This document shows, piece by piece, positions 1 to 12,986 of a stretch of 64,000 nucleotides of DNA. Within the stretch, counting starts at the first letter, position 1. Each line of letters opens with the position of its first letter. The position numbers and the translations under genes were made by a program. The notes beneath the pieces are model-generated. The model was not told the DNA's origin. It saw only the letters and a list, made by a program, of their open reading frames with translations, and made no database searches. This DNA comes from Symsagittifera roscoffensis (Eukaryota; Xenacoelomorpha; Acoela; Convolutidae). The stretch spans positions 73,501,345 through 73,565,344 of the forward strand of contig NC_087062.1 of NCBI RefSeq assembly GCF_963678635.1, given 5' to 3'.

Positions 1-2334
1 AAATAAACGTTTCACTACAAAACAACAGCTTTTAATCTGGGTAAACTTGGTTTCAAATTTATTGCAAGCATAAACGCGTAATTTAGAATACTTGTGTGTA
101 CATTCACGTTGAAAAGATCTATTCTCTCCAGTCATTTTGAGATGCGATAATGACTTTCAGATAGAACGAAATTCTATTATTTGGATAAAAACTGCGGCCC
201 TTTTTGGATAAAAACTGCGGCCTGACTGTGATTATAGTATCTATGGGACTCAGGATGCTATTTTTCGAAATAGGAAACTGTCTCCGGCAAACTGTAAATT
301 GAAAAATAACAGAATTTTTAAAAAAAAAAACCATGAATATAAAAAATAATGGGGTTTTCCCAAGTTTGAAAGAGTAAAGGGAAATACACTAGACCAGTTC
401 AAAGCAATTTATTCCCTTTCCTTTGTTTGGACACCGAATAAATTAAACTTTGATTTTTTACACAAAAATCGATAACTTGAAAAAAGAGCAAGCAATATGG
501 AGTCAGTTTCAGAATGAAATTTTCCGTTGTAAACCGCAAATGAACCAACGTGTCATAAAGTGGTTAAGTTTATTAAGTTATAAAAAAATCCAGCTTAATG
601 TTTGCTGCTGTACAGGACTCAGTATTTGTTTTTGCTCAGCTATCAATCTGAAAAAAACGTGCGCAGATGTAAAAGCCAGTAAAGAAGTTTTAAAATTAAA
701 CACGAACATACATTGGTGCTGTTTTTTCGTATAAGAAAGTATTCTGGTTTTAGCGATAGTTATATTGTGTTCGAGCTTGAATCAAAGTAAACTATCCTTA
801 CATTAATGTCACTGAAACCGATATTCGAAGTCAAAATATAAGCACCATCACTAGTAAAATTTTATTCAGCAGAATTTTTTTTTAATTTTACGTTTTTCAA
901 GAAACGAAGTCTTAAATATTTGATGCAATAGCGAAAAAAAACGGATGTTACATTTTTTCTAGCAAAAAGTCTTTTTCAGAACACTTCCTCGAATAGGAGT
1001 TGAATATAAACATCAAGTGAACAACTTCTGAAACCCGGTAGTCGATTTTTGTAGGTGTTTCTAGTATTACTATGATTATGAACCTTTTTTTGTACCAATT
1101 TGAGGCAAAAGAGGCCGGCTTCACTTCTTTAGCATTTGTTAAAACTAGTAAAGTACAAGACTTTACAACAGTTACTGGTAAATAGTTCTTGCTTCGGATG
1201 CGGTAAGTAAGTTTTCTTAACACATTAAGATATTCAAAGAAGCAGCATATGGACTCAAGTATACCATAATAAAAAAATTGTCATTTTTTTCTATCCAAAA
1301 TATTTCATTGAGGTTGCCTTAAATGCAAGTTAAAATTATTAGTTACTCTGGAAATTTTGATAAAAACAAAATTGGCACCAAAGTTCAATAAATTTAATGA
1401 AACGGAACAGTTGTTAAGAAGTATGAGCAAATGTCGCTCATTTATCAACCCGTATTTAATTATGGTCAAGCTCAACACTCAACCACAACCCTTGTGACCC
1501 ACAAAATAATTGTCGCTCATGAAATGTATTTGTATCAACTATTGAAAATTGGGCAGACATTTATACTCGGGTGAGTTTACATTCAGGTGAGCCGTGAAAA
1601 ATTATAAAAAGATGTCCCAGTGTCGAGCAAAGAAACCAATTATGAGAAATGGCAAATTAGGCTCGGAAAACTTGAATTTACTGAGCGGAAAACTAGTTTT
1701 GAAGCTTCATTTTTGCTCGCTTGACAAAAATTGTTTTTTTTTTTGTGAAATATTTAAAAATTATTGTGCAAAAAAAATAGAAAAAATGTTGGAAATTTTT
1801 TTTTCAAAAATTTACCGTTGTTTTTTTAAATTTATTTTAAAATAAAACTGCTGTCAAGTATACAAACATGCGCAAGTCACTGTTTTTTTTATCCGATTTC
1901 TTCTCATCACACCGTACTTAAAAAACGACATAAATGTAATGGAAAAAAAATGTTTTGTAGATTTTTTATGAGTGTGGTCGAAAGATATGTGCTTCTTGTG
2001 GTCGAAACAACCGGCTTTCCTTGTTTTTTTTAGTGTCAGGCATAATTTCTTATACATCGTTTGGGCTAGAAGAATTAATATAAATTTGGTGCAAAATCAC
2101 AGCTGGCAGAAATATTCTTTTTAGAAGGGCGGTCCGAAAATCGAAGCACACCAAAAATACTTGTTTTTTTTAGAAACCAAAACAAACTTTCTCATTTTTT
2201 GGTATGAAAAAGTATTTTGAACAACCTGCAAAATTGTCAAATTGCTAAACAGTCTAAAGACTCCTTTTTAAAGTTAATATGTCAAAAAAACCGAAAAATT
2301 TTACAAGTTATGTATCACCATATAAGATACCAGC
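1..2334. other. Region with no recognised gene
   Basis: AT-rich sequence left of the first LTR element. Open frames here are short (up to about 94 codons), low in complexity and show no domain I recognise. The only clear structure is a small direct repeat: a 19-base unit starting ttggataaaaactgcgg occurs at 181-199 and again at 204-222. I see no splice-bounded coding exon that I would defend. Confidence 0.5.
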
Positions 2335-2744
2335 TGGAACCTGATCTAAACTACATTTTATAATTGGATAAATTGGATATTTTACCACTGTAAAATATTT
2401 AATATTAACCAATCATAATCCATCTAACTAACAACCCACTTATTTGTAAGTGCTGAAAGTACTTGTAATTTCAGCACCAGAGAGATTTGAATTTAACTTA
2501 GAAATTAGTTGCCTCTCCAAGAGAACTTCAGCAGTTGCAATAAGCCAGTATACTCTAGATCTATTGAGCCTAGCAGAGACTAGTTCAACACCCTGAGACT
2601 AGTAGATATAAGAGTAAGATTAGGATCGGTATTAGAGTAAGAAGTTGCACGAATCTATCCGGCCGAAAATAAGATAGCGTGACGAGCAGACGGTGTACCC
2701 TATCCGAAATTACTCTATGAGTTAACCACATCGTTTATAACTCA
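2335..2744 (+). repeat. 5' LTR of the large Ty3-type element
   Basis: Begins TGGAACCTGATC and ends in TAACTCA, so it has the usual TG...CA termini. It matches 19556-19964 along its length: about 97% over the first 385 bases, then a more diverged last 25 bases that still align (ttataactca against cttaactca). Two bases separate its end from a TGG primer-binding site, which supports this right boundary over an earlier one at 2730. Confidence 0.9.
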
Positions 2745-2746
2745 TC

Positions 2747-2764
2747 TGGTGCGACCATAAGTCT
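2747..2764 (+). promoter_or_regulatory. Primer-binding site for reverse transcription
   Basis: The sequence TGGTGCGACCATAAGTCT starts two bases after the 5' LTR. A leading TGG pairs with the CCA end of a tRNA primer. The complement of the following bases (to about 2775) contains TTCGAGAC, the signature of a tRNA T-loop, at nearly the expected distance from CCA (one base short). The tRNA identity was not determined. Confidence 0.6.
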
Positions 2765-4434
2765 CGAATAAGAACTTAATAGCTTAGAATTAACCAAATA
2801 TAGATTAGCATTTAGACAAAACATTTTCAAAATGTTACACGATAATAATTTAATTGAAATGTCTCTACGACTCAATAGATCAGAGCCGATATTCCGAACA
2901 ATACTAGAACTACGCGGTATTGGAAGAAGAACTGGGACAAGAGACGATATACGACTACGTAGAAACTTACCATTTCGTTTTATGGTTGTACGGCAAAAGC
3001 TAACACAAACTTTATATTTAGAATCTTATTAGCAATGAATTTAGATTTTCATTTGCAAACATAAAATTTTGAAGTAAATCTTCATGATCATTTCAGGCGG
3101 TAAACAAAATTGTTAATGTACAAAAATGATTGATAAAAATATCTCAGATCGTTTCCCTAGTTTCTGCAGTATTATATAAAACATATTTGAAAAATATTTA
3201 TTGAAAATAAAAATAAAAATTAGTAGCATGAAAATAAATAGTTAGTAATCATAAATCATCTTGTTGTTCCTGCTTCATCACCTAAACATAACAGCAATCA
3301 TACGCTGACCAAAATCAATGAAAAACTAAATCTTTTTAATAAATAAATTTAAACCATTTTAAACTTAAAAATTCACTTAATTTTAAAAATCAGATCATCA
3401 AGGCTTATCCTTGGATCTTTATAAATTTTCTATCTCACTAAATTTAAGATCTGACCATCAAGGCCTATCCTTGGATCAAAAAGAACAATTTTGTTCTCCC
3501 CCACCCACTTAGCAAGTGTCTAACGACCTCAAACGTCGATTGACTATCCAACCATTTCAAAAGACCCAGGACTAATAGAAATTTTTCAAAAAAACTGACC
3601 ATTCAAATTAAGATAAACAGTGAAGAACTTCGATTATTCATCCTTCACTTGAACCCTCCTCTTACCAGACTCAGGATAGATCTTAGACTTAGTAAGTTTA
3701 AAATAGTATCTAACGAACTGCTTGCGTTCTAATTATACCTGAACCTTGTGGATCGGTTTACTATTCTCCTACCCTTGAACACAATCACTACCCCTAAGTA
3801 AGATTAAGTAAGTTAACACCTTAACTTAGACTAGCCACAATAAAGTAAAACATCATTCTCCGGAATCGATATACTTTTCTCTCCAACCCTGAACAAAAAG
3901 ACCCAGGTTAAGCTAACCAAAAAATCATAAGGACTAACAGTCTAAGAAAATAAAATTAGCCAACAACTTCTTGCATCCCTCATCCTAAACCTTATGTCAT
4001 TCAAAATCTTAGGAAATAAACAAACAATCATTTTACACAATTAAGAAATAGATAACCAAAAATACGATCTTGTAACACTCCTCATACACAAACAGTTGGA
4101 TACATTAGAACAAAACGACAAACAACAAAAAGAAAATTTATAAACAAACAAAGACAAATCACACGAAAAAGATTTTCAAAAAATAGAAACGCATTTTCTG
4201 AATCAGAAGCCAACAGTTTAGACGAACTATACAAAATAAAAGAATCAATAGATAAAAATTGTCCCATCCATGATCAATTATATTTTTCCGACTCAGAAAC
4301 AACTTCAAATTCATCAAAAAGAGGAAAAAGAAGAATAAAAAAGCAATATTAACACAAACCAGTACACTTGTATAATTGGAATCAACCAATTAGACATATT
4401 GATAGTTATATATTAACAGTCATCAAAAGAAAAA
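2765..4434 (+). other. Long leader of the large Ty3-type element
   Basis: This 1.7-kb stretch lies between the primer-binding site and the first gag methionine. It holds a 66-codon Arg-rich frame at 2832-3032 (ATG shortly after the primer site) of unknown meaning. A direct repeat containing catcaaggc and tatccttggatc lies near 3390-3420 and 3450-3478. An ATG-less frame of about 100 codons ends near 4352; it is Lys/Arg-rich then Ser/Asp-rich, and could be an upstream part of gag joined by splicing or a lost start. Length and composition suggest an RNA leader with splice or packaging signals, but none was identified. Confidence 0.4.
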
Positions 4435-7400
4435 ATGAGCCACACTCAAAGTGACGAGAGTCCAGATGAAGAACGAGAGTCCAGTTTTTCTTTTTCTTAT
4501 AGATTCACTCGATGATAGAGGACAAACACGATTTTGTAAAAACTTACTCGTAAATTTGTTTGAACCAGGAATTAGTCCATGCAAAGCAAAAGTCACAGAT
4601 GTAAAAATCAAAAGACAAATTTTTGAACATTATTTGAAAGACATATGTAATCTAATCAAAGTATATCACCAACCGAAACCTCCAAACATACAAAAGTACG
4701 AAATGAAATCACAGTATTTCAACATTTCTCCATATAATTCACGAAAATTTCACTAAAGAAGATGTTTCACAAAACACAAAACATGATTTACAAAAGATTA
4801 TAGCATGGTCTATAATTGATTATTTCACCCACAATTTAGATTTAATTTCACAAGCAAGAAAAAATTTCAGACCTCAAAATACCAATGACGACACTGTTCT
4901 TTCAGAACAATCAGATTACGTTTGGGACCCTGATTGGTCTCATCCAGCATTTCTAAATATCCCACAAGCTATCTCGAGTCAAGCAATACGTACAATATCT
5001 TTTCAAGAGATTATGTAAAAGTAGTACCATTAACCATTGATGCAACACCATTGAATTATAATACATTTTTACCTGATACACAAAATAACGGCTTAAATTT
5101 AACCTTCATACATAATGAAAACCTCAATGGAACCAGAAATCTTACACAACAAGGTATTCAAACACCATCACACTTCATAAATGAGGAAATCGTCCAAACA
5201 ACAGCAGCAACTACACAACAGAGTATTTCACCAATACACCCCAATCTGACAACACCAAGAAATACAAATACAACACTAACACAAGTAACCTTACAATCAA
5301 CCGTAAAACTTTCGGTTGCTCCAAAGTATTCACCTTTGGACTATCAAACGTATAGACCAATGACAAAACCGTCAAAAACACAAAAACCGTTCACAAGAAA
5401 CCTTTTTGCAGAACACAATTATAATTATGCTCACCAACCAAGAACAAACCACCCTCCCGAATAAATACACAAAATTTAAATCACGTATGTTCCCATTATT
5501 GGAATCTACCAAAAACATCGACCAATTCAGTAAATTTTCCAGTCAATCCACAACCTACACAGAATTATAGTGAAAATTACCCAATCTTTCAACAAAATAA
5601 AAATAAACAACAAACACCATATAATACAAACTATTTATCATCTGATGAAGATGATTATCATCAACCAGATATTTTTGCACCATATACTAAAGAATATCGC
5701 ACACAGAGACCGCGACAATCTCAACCATCTCAAAATATGAAAATTTACCCACAAAAACCAACAGATATACAAAATTCACAACAAATGCATATACAAAACC
5801 CATTTAAAACACAATATTTTCAACCAATACAACCACAAAACCCAATGTTAATGCATTCTTATCAACCAACACAAATGCAAAATGAAATACCGCTTCCATA
5901 TTACCTTCAGCAACATGAAATCACAAAAAATCAACTTTCAAATTTTTCACAAATGCCAAATGCCGCAGAATCACTACAGATGGCTATGAATCCATACCTT
6001 ATGGGTGGATCATCAATAACATCGAATAAACCATTAATGGTATTCACAGGAACAGACCCTGAATATTCTGTAGAAGATTATCTAAATGCAGTAACAGCAA
6101 ATTTAATTTTAAATATAGGACCCGAACCAATTAACACGCTACTACATCAAAATTGGATACATTGACGCACAGCATTAATACAAACAACCCTAGATGGCGC
6201 AGCTCAAAAATGGTTTTCAGGTTTTCAGTATTACCCATAGAAATAAAATCAGACTGGAAAAGATTCACACAAAAATTTTCAAAAATGTTTGATTCTGAAA
6301 GAAACAAACAACATCAAAGAGTTTTATGCAACGAAATCCGCAGATTACCAAATGAAACAGTTAAACAATTAGCAGTACGAATCGAAACACTAGTTCGAAA
6401 AGCATATTCACTTAATACACATGATTACAAAAACACAAAATTGACAGAAATTTTAATGATGACCTTAACACCTCAATTAAGGAAAATAGCTATAAAAAAG
6501 AGAGTATCTCATCCTTCCTCAATTCGAGAACCAGATTTAGATTTTAGAAAATTAGTAGATAAACTAGAACAAGCAGAAATCACAATGAAACTCGAAGAAA
6601 CAGAAAATCTAAAACTACAATATGTTAATCGAATTGAAACAAATACTACACATATGAATAACATACAAGAATCAGACACTGACCTGATTGAAAAAATCAC
6701 TGAAATACTAAAAATCTACGAAAAACATCCAAACTTTAAAGGCAAACCATCCTTCAAAAAATGGTGTAATTATTGCCGACGATACGGACACAGTATTTCC
6801 GAATGTAGACAAAAACAACGAGACAATCAGAATAAACCTCAAAAGTACAAAGAACCAAATAAATCATTCTATCAATACATGAAAAAAGACCAAAATCTAC
6901 TAAAAAAAAATATATATAGTAATAACAGTTCAGGAAAACCACTTCCGAGCAACTCAAATTACACAAGGAATCAATCACCATATAACTCAAGTTATAGAGG
7001 TAGATCACCCAAACGAGGAAATACACGAAATTTCTCACAAAATAGATATAATCGATCGAATAGCCAAAATAACCAAAATAACTATTCACGATCGACTTCC
7101 AATACAACAGAATTTGTTTCTGGATCCAGTTCCCAATCAAACCCAAGGAATAGACACTATTCCAATAATCAATCACAAAACTCGTCATACAACAGAAAAA
7201 GAAACTATTCACATAATAAATTGTTTCTGGATCCAGTTCCCAATCAAACCCAAGGAATAGACACTATTCCAATAATCAATCACAAAACTCGTCATACAAC
7301 AGAAATAGAAACTATTCACATAATAGAAATATAAGTTAATCAAACAATCGAAATCAGAATTACCCGAACAATCGATCGAGGAATAATTCATATAATAGAT

Positions 7401-7588
7401 CAAACTATCACAGATCAAACGATTATTATCAAAACAGATCACAAAATGGTTCACAAAATCGAAACTTAAGTTACAATAATCGATACAGAAATTATTCCCA
7501 GTCACCACATAGGAATAATAACCGTTATCTTGATTCTAAACATCGATACAGAAGTAGCACACCAAAACATCAAAGACACATTAATCAA
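4435..7588 (+). pseudogene. gag: gag of the large Ty3-type element (broken)
   Basis: Gag makes the particle shell and binds genomic RNA. The first methionine at 4435 opens a short Ser/Glu-rich frame that shifts near 4500. Coding continues in several frames: a Trp-containing helical region at 4740-5010, an Asn/Thr/Gln-rich region (4934-5464), and a Pro/Gln-rich region into 5737-6165. Near 6040-6230 lies a capsid-like block with a Trp-rich AQKWFS segment, and 6240-6720 is the charged helical capsid C-terminal part. A CCHC zinc knuckle (C-x2-C-x4-H-x4-C) sits at 6765-6806. After it come Asn/Ser/Arg-rich repeats to about 7560, including a 107-bp tandem duplication at 7114-7327 that changes frame. 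A TGA at about 6163, a frameshift near 6230 and a TAA near 7338 also break it. After the duplication gag runs in frame into the protease. Confidence 0.8.
7114..7327 (+). repeat. 107-bp tandem duplication inside gag
   Basis: The segment starting ttgtttctggatccagttcc at 7114 is repeated at 7221 with one or two changes. The 107-bp period is not a multiple of three, so the second copy is read in a different frame. This is one of the events that inactivated the element. Confidence 0.85.
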
Positions 7589-8980
7589 GTGCAGACAAAT
7601 GAAGAAACAACTTCAGACCCCCCAGGTATTGATGACACAGGAAGTAATGAACTACAACTAAATCATATAAACTGTGAATCGTCAGATACAGAAAGTGATT
7701 CAGATAATACCATCTCTGTAAATATGATAACAGTCGAAAACGACTATGAACCTATCATATATGAACAACCTTTTACTTCACATATATATGAAAATCAATT
7801 GGAACTCCTTCACAATTACTATATTGGACCCATTGATACTACACAAACTACGCAAGAAGTAAACGGAATTAACACGGTAATGAAAAAGACGAAACACAAT
7901 GCTCAAACACAAAAGATATTTATCAAAATATACAAAAAAAAACAACCAAGAGAAAAAATTTGGACAATTCCATTTCTCTTAGACAGCCCAAGAAACAAAG
8001 AATTTCAACCACCAGACCTTGAAATTGATTTTTTAATTGACTCAGGAGCAGAATCATTTAGAATTATTATTCCCACATGGAATGAAATCAAAACATTGCA
8101 TCCAAAATTAACACCTCTTGAAACCTCTAGTAAATTAGCAACAGCACAAGGATCAACATTAGTAAATTATGGAAAAATCCAATTATTTCTTCTCCCCACG
8201 AGAACAATGGAACAAAACAAAGTTTTAAACAAACCAATTAAACAAATATTTCATATTACTGATATTAAACACAATATCATTGGCATACCATTTATATCTA
8301 AATATATACCAACAATAAACATCTTAATTAATAAGATCCATATCAAAGATAAATACACAAAAACAAAAAATACAGCCCTAACATTCTTCCAAATATTAAA
8401 CAAACAACCACCATTTTTTTCAAAATTTTACCCCATTTACAACCAACAACGGAAACACCTGAAACCTTTATCAGGAAATATATATAATTTTTCAAAAAAA
8501 CAAGTTCACCAGTATAATAAAAGTCAAAATAAACAACAACTTTTTATGTCAGACTTCGAATTTAAACCTATTCACAAATTTTTCAAAATTACGATCTCAT
8601 CCATAAAATATTCGAAAAACACGAATTCCGACATCATTTCATTACACGTGTATAATAATACACCATATCAAGTAACATTACCCTTAGGACTTTTAGGATA
8701 TTGTGAAACGAATGCTACAATATCACCTATAAATGAAGTAGTCTACCGCGTTAATAATATAATCCAATTATTAGATATTTGCCAATCAACAATTCTTGGC
8801 GAAGAATTATCCATAAATAATATAATAAGTAATGAAAAAAGAAACACAGATTACTTCACAAAAACACCATATTTTAAACCAACATTCAATATAACAAATT
8901 ACACAAAAGAACAACAAAAATTTTTTAAAATGTTTAATTTTGAACATTCACAAATTACACAAATTGAATTTGATAAATAG
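7589..8980 (+). CDS. Aspartic protease region of pol
   Basis: Retropepsin that would cut the Gag-Pol polyprotein. The open frame of 463 codons has no real start of its own: it opens with GTG in this frame and is continuous with the gag repeat region upstream, so it is part of a Gag-Pro polyprotein. The catalytic Asp-Ser-Gly-Ala lies at 8039-8050, preceded by hydrophobic residues (FLI). A conserved Ile-Ile-Gly block about 80 residues later (near 8275-8290) fits the second retropepsin motif. The N-terminal 140 residues are acidic and polar with no domain recognised. The last 150 residues link to RT. A stop at 8978-8980 ends the frame, and RT continues in another frame. Confidence 0.8.
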   Translation: MQTNEETTSDPPGIDDTGSNELQLNHINCESSDTESDSDNTISVNMITVENDYEPIIYEQPFTSHIYENQLELLHNYYIGPIDTTQTTQEVNGINTVMKKTKHNAQTQKIFIKIYKKKQPREKIWTIPFLLDSPRNKEFQPPDLEIDFLIDSGAESFRIIIPTWNEIKTLHPKLTPLETSSKLATAQGSTLVNYGKIQLFLLPTRTMEQNKVLNKPIKQIFHITDIKHNIIGIPFISKYIPTINILINKIHIKDKYTKTKNTALTFFQILNKQPPFFSKFYPIYNQQRKHLKPLSGNIYNFSKKQVHQYNKSQNKQQLFMSDFEFKPIHKFFKITISSIKYSKNTNSDIISLHVYNNTPYQVTLPLGLLGYCETNATISPINEVVYRVNNIIQLLDICQSTILGEELSINNIISNEKRNTDYFTKTPYFKPTFNITNYTKEQQKFFKMFNFEHSQITQIEFDK

Positions 8981-10640
8981 CAAAACAACTGTTAAAATAT
9001 TCAACAGTCTACGCAACATCAAAATTTGACGTTGGAAAAATTAGTTCATCACTACACCTCCCGTTAAAACCCGACGCAGTTTTCAAAAGAGAAAGAGCCA
9101 GTAAAGTACCAAGTCACTTACATGACAAGGTAAACAGATTACTTGACATTTTAGAACAATACGAAATTATCTCACCAGTAAATAAGGAAGAACAACCAAA
9201 AACTAACACCTTTATCAACCCTGTTATCATTCTAGCAAAAGGTGAATCATAAAAAAAAAATAGTTTTAGACGCTAGATACCTCAATTCACTAATCGACGA
9301 ATCAATATGCAATTGGCCTATTGAACCCATACAAGTTATCTTAACAAAGATAAATGGTAAATATTTTACAACCGCAGATATGAATAGTGCTTATAATTAA
9401 ATGCCACTAGATGAACAATCACGACATTTAACACAATTTGTTATTGGAAATCAGCACTATGAATTCAATCGCTTATTCTATGGAATATCCATAGGACCAG
9501 CAGCTTTTTCAGCTTTTGTGAGTAAAATTTTTAGACCACTAATATTCAAGAAAAATGCAACCACATACTTAGATGATGTTTTTATGCAATCACAAACTAA
9601 AGAAAAAAAGTTTACAGTTTTAGAACAGTATCATAAAATACTTCAGAACAAAAATCTGAAGGCAGCTCCCGATAAATCACACTTCTTTACAACACGCGTT
9701 AAGTTTTTAGGACATAATATAGAACGAGAAACTATCACTCCATTAAAATCACGCATTGATGCCATTCAAAAACTTCAGCCACCTAAAAAAAATAAAAAGA
9801 AAATCCAAGAATTCCTTGGAGTGTTAAATTTCTTAAGTAAATATGTTTACAAAATGCAATTATACTTAAGATCCTTCTATAATATCCTCAGACAACAAAA
9901 TAATTTTGAATGGACCACTAAACATCAAACACGATTTGAAGAAATTAAAAAACTTTTAACTGAACAAATTTAAAATACAATTCCAGATCCAAATCAACAA
10001 GTCTATGCAATGTGCGATGCATCAAATTTTGGCATCGGCGCAGCATTGCTACAATCACATAGTGGAACAAATAAAATGAACCTTATATCAGCAAATTAAC
10101 GATTATTCACTCAAGCAGAGCTACGACTCTCAACTCTAATGAGAGAATGTACAGCTATATTTTATTCACTTACAGAATATGAATTTCTGATACTTGGATC
10201 AAAACACCCAACAGTTCTATTCACAGATCACAAACCAATTATATTTCTCTTTACACAAAAGTCAAATTCAAATCATAGAGTTTATAGATTTCAACTAATT
10301 CTAATGAAATTTCCAAACCTACATATAGTTTGGACAGCAGGAAAAAACCTTGCGTTACCAGATACATTAAGTCGAATTATGCCACCTGAATTACTCACAA
10401 GAAAAACTACAGTTGGAATACCACAAAATAATAAATTTTATCTCGCAAAAGATTAAACATCACCCCGACTAGAATGCAAATATGCAGTAAAAACTGACAT
10501 TGATCAATCACAAATAAATAATCTACAGCATTTTCCTTTCTACTTAAATTGCCAGAATAATCACTATGAAGTTGATTTACTAGGCACATCAACTTTTAAA
10601 CCAATTCCATACTCACAATGGATAAAAAATAACACTCAAC
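8981..10640 (+). pseudogene. Reverse transcriptase and RNase H of pol (broken)
   Basis: Copies the RNA into DNA and removes the RNA template. RT fingers start near 9015. A stop and a one-base shift in an A-run at 9249-9260 interrupt the block before the VLDARYLNS motif (about 9265-9290). An in-frame TAA follows at about 9398 just before MPLDEQS. The catalytic Tyr-Leu-Asp-Asp is at 9566-9577. Thumb and connection run to 9973, where another TAA ends the frame. RNase H follows: CDASNFG near 10015, a TAA near 10098, then 10139-10456 with TDHKP and the DTLSR end typical of Ty3/gypsy. The tail to about 10640 is polar. Repeated stops mean it cannot make an active enzyme as it stands. Confidence 0.85.
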
Positions 10641-10799
10641 AAAAAAAATAAAACAACAAAAAGACCTTTTTCCAATAATCGAAAAAGAAAATTTAACCGA
10701 TAAAATAAATTTATCAGGACCGCAAACAAATGATTCAAAATACACAATAAATCAAGTTTCTGACCTCCATGACTTACTTGACACAATTCCCCTATCAAA

Positions 10800-12591
10800 A
10801 CTAGAAATTGACAATATTTTTCTCCCCCAACAGATAAATTTACACTTGAACTTTTAAAACAATATCAAAATCTCGACCCAGTAATTGAACAATTAAAATC
10901 ATGGCACAAATACAAAACTAAGCCCGTAAAAGCAGATACCACAATTTTAGGAAACAAAACACTCCTCCGATGTTTCCGAAAAGTTAATAACACAACAATT
11001 AATTAAAATACAGATCTTTTAGAATCTCATTTAAATGATTCAAAAGTTCCCTGTCTTCCTTTAAGTATGATATTAATAGCTTTTAACATCTCACATACAC
11101 AAAATACTAAAGGACACTCGGGATCAGAAAAAAACATACTCAAACTTTACACAAAATTTTTGTTTCCCAAATGCACCAATTTGGATAAAAATATTATGCA
11201 ATGATTGTATAATATGTCAATTAAACAAACCTTATCCAAATGAAAAACAAATAGAACAAAAACAAGATTTTAAAGGAAAAAGTTTATATTTTAACCATCG
11301 CATTTCATTCGATACAAAAGGACCAATTTCACCATCTTCTGAAGGAAACTCCTACATTATGGTCATTGTTGACGCATTCACACATTATCTAGCACTCAAC
11401 CCAGTACCACATTGTAATGCTTATTATGCTTACACGACGCTTTATGAACATTGGATAGCTAAATTCGGATTACCCGAAAACTTAGTTACAGACAACGGTA
11501 CAGAGTTCATAAATATTGAAATCATCACACTATGCCACTTATATAACATCAAACATAAACCACGTACAACTCATGCACCTTGGACAAACGGTTTAGTCGA
11601 AGGTATGAACCGTTCACTACAAGAACATCTCCGATGTATCATAAATGGAAATGATACAAAATACACAGAATGGTCAGCAGATTGTAAAACTATTTCCCTT
11701 AGCATACAATTCACAAATCACGACAATTTTTGGAATGTCACCATACGAAATGGTTTTTAATCAAAGCCACGTAAGCCAATTATGTTTACAGCAAATTCCC
11801 ATAAAAATGCACAAGGTTATTGCCAACCAAATAAAGACTCAATTTGTAATAACCTACCTTTACACACACCTGATGAAGATCATTTTCATCACCCACAAAT
11901 TCTTAAAGTAGCCTCCGGCACACACACCGAATGGATTTTAAATAGAGATAAAAAACACAATGAAATTTACCAAAAAGTAACAAAGAAATTGTTACAAAGG
12001 CAAAACATCAACGACCAAATTAATTCACGCTTTACACCTGCCACAGATTTAAAAATTGGAACATTTGTCCTAACACCTAACTTTAATACGCAAAAAGGAA
12101 TCTCTAAAAAATTACAATCCCTTCGAAAAAGATCATACCAAATAATTGCCAAATCCACTGACGTAACGTATAAATTCACAGATTCAAATAAAAAAGAAAT
12201 TGTTCAACATCGTAACAATCTATTGCCCTACTACCCAAAAAAATAAGCACTACGCGAATTAACTCAATTATATTCTTTCACAGGTTTAAAAGTTATTCAA
12301 AATCATCAACATACAGAAAAAGAAATAGATGAACAAGACAACGTTCATCATGAAAATCAAAATCAAAAACAAACCGAAGCTAAAAATAATCAAAAAATAT
12401 CAGACCCAAAAATACCTCAAAAAGAAAGAAAAATGAGGAAACTGATAGAAAAAAATTTACCACATGAACAAGTAGAAAAATCAGAACATAGAGAATCATC
12501 ACGACTTAGAAACCAACCACGTAAAAACTACAAAACATTCAATCCCCAATCTAAAATACTAAAGAAAGTTGAATTTCAAAAACAACTTTGA
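10800..12591 (+). pseudogene. Integrase of pol (broken)
   Basis: Inserts the DNA copy into the host genome. The N-terminal zinc-binding part is recognisable around 11080-11230 (His residues near GHSGSEK, then Cys residues near 11205-11220), with a frameshift between. The catalytic core has Asp at 11371-11373, Asp at 11491-11493 and Glu at 11599-11601, which gives the D,D-35-E spacing exactly. Two frameshifts near 11690 and 11760 move coding to other frames, passing the SPYEMVF block. The C-terminal part (11782-12246) is basic, and after a TAA the same frame runs to a TGA at 12589-12591 as a Lys/Gln-rich tail. Order after RNase H fits Ty3/gypsy. Confidence 0.85.
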
Positions 12592-12986
12592 TTTGAAAAA
12601 AAAATTAATAATTTTTGCACCTCTGGATCATTCTGAACTTTCATTTTTCAAGATAACATGCTCACAAATACGCAACAATTCTAGATCAGATTCAGCCAAT
12701 AGGATTCACTTAAATCCGTCACCTTCTATAACTCTAACACCAACCTATTAGCAGAAAGATATTGAACTCCAGGCATATCTATAACTATAACTTTACAACC
12801 TCCAGGTCAAAAATAAGCAACTCGATAAAACTTGACAACTAAAATAAATACCACCATAATATTACAACCCTCCCCTATCTAATAACGCAAAGATCAACAA
12901 TATTTTCCCAACTCAGACCTCAAAAACCCTCCAACCACAAATGGCAAATTAGCCTAAAGTAAAAAAAGGACCATATTCGTTTGGCC
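12592..12986 (+). other. Spacer between integrase and downstream frames
   Basis: Gene-poor stretch of the large element. It is A/C-rich and has stops in all plus frames at short intervals. Splice signals for a downstream env message could lie here, but I cannot single one out. Confidence 0.4.

Noticed and set aside
1-2334. Frames of 60-94 codons on both strands
   Set aside because: Low complexity, no splice context and no recognised domain.
2721-2730. Ending the 5' LTR at the ca of gttaaccaca (2730)
   Set aside because: The LTRs still align beyond it to taactca, and that end puts the TGG primer site only two bases away, which is the normal arrangement.
6754-7508. Long minus-strand frames of 152 and 99 codons rich in Tyr, Phe and Val
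   Set aside because: They lie opposite the Asn/Ser/Arg repeat part of gag, and share sequence with each other only because of the 107-bp duplication. They are shadows of the repetitive gag codons.
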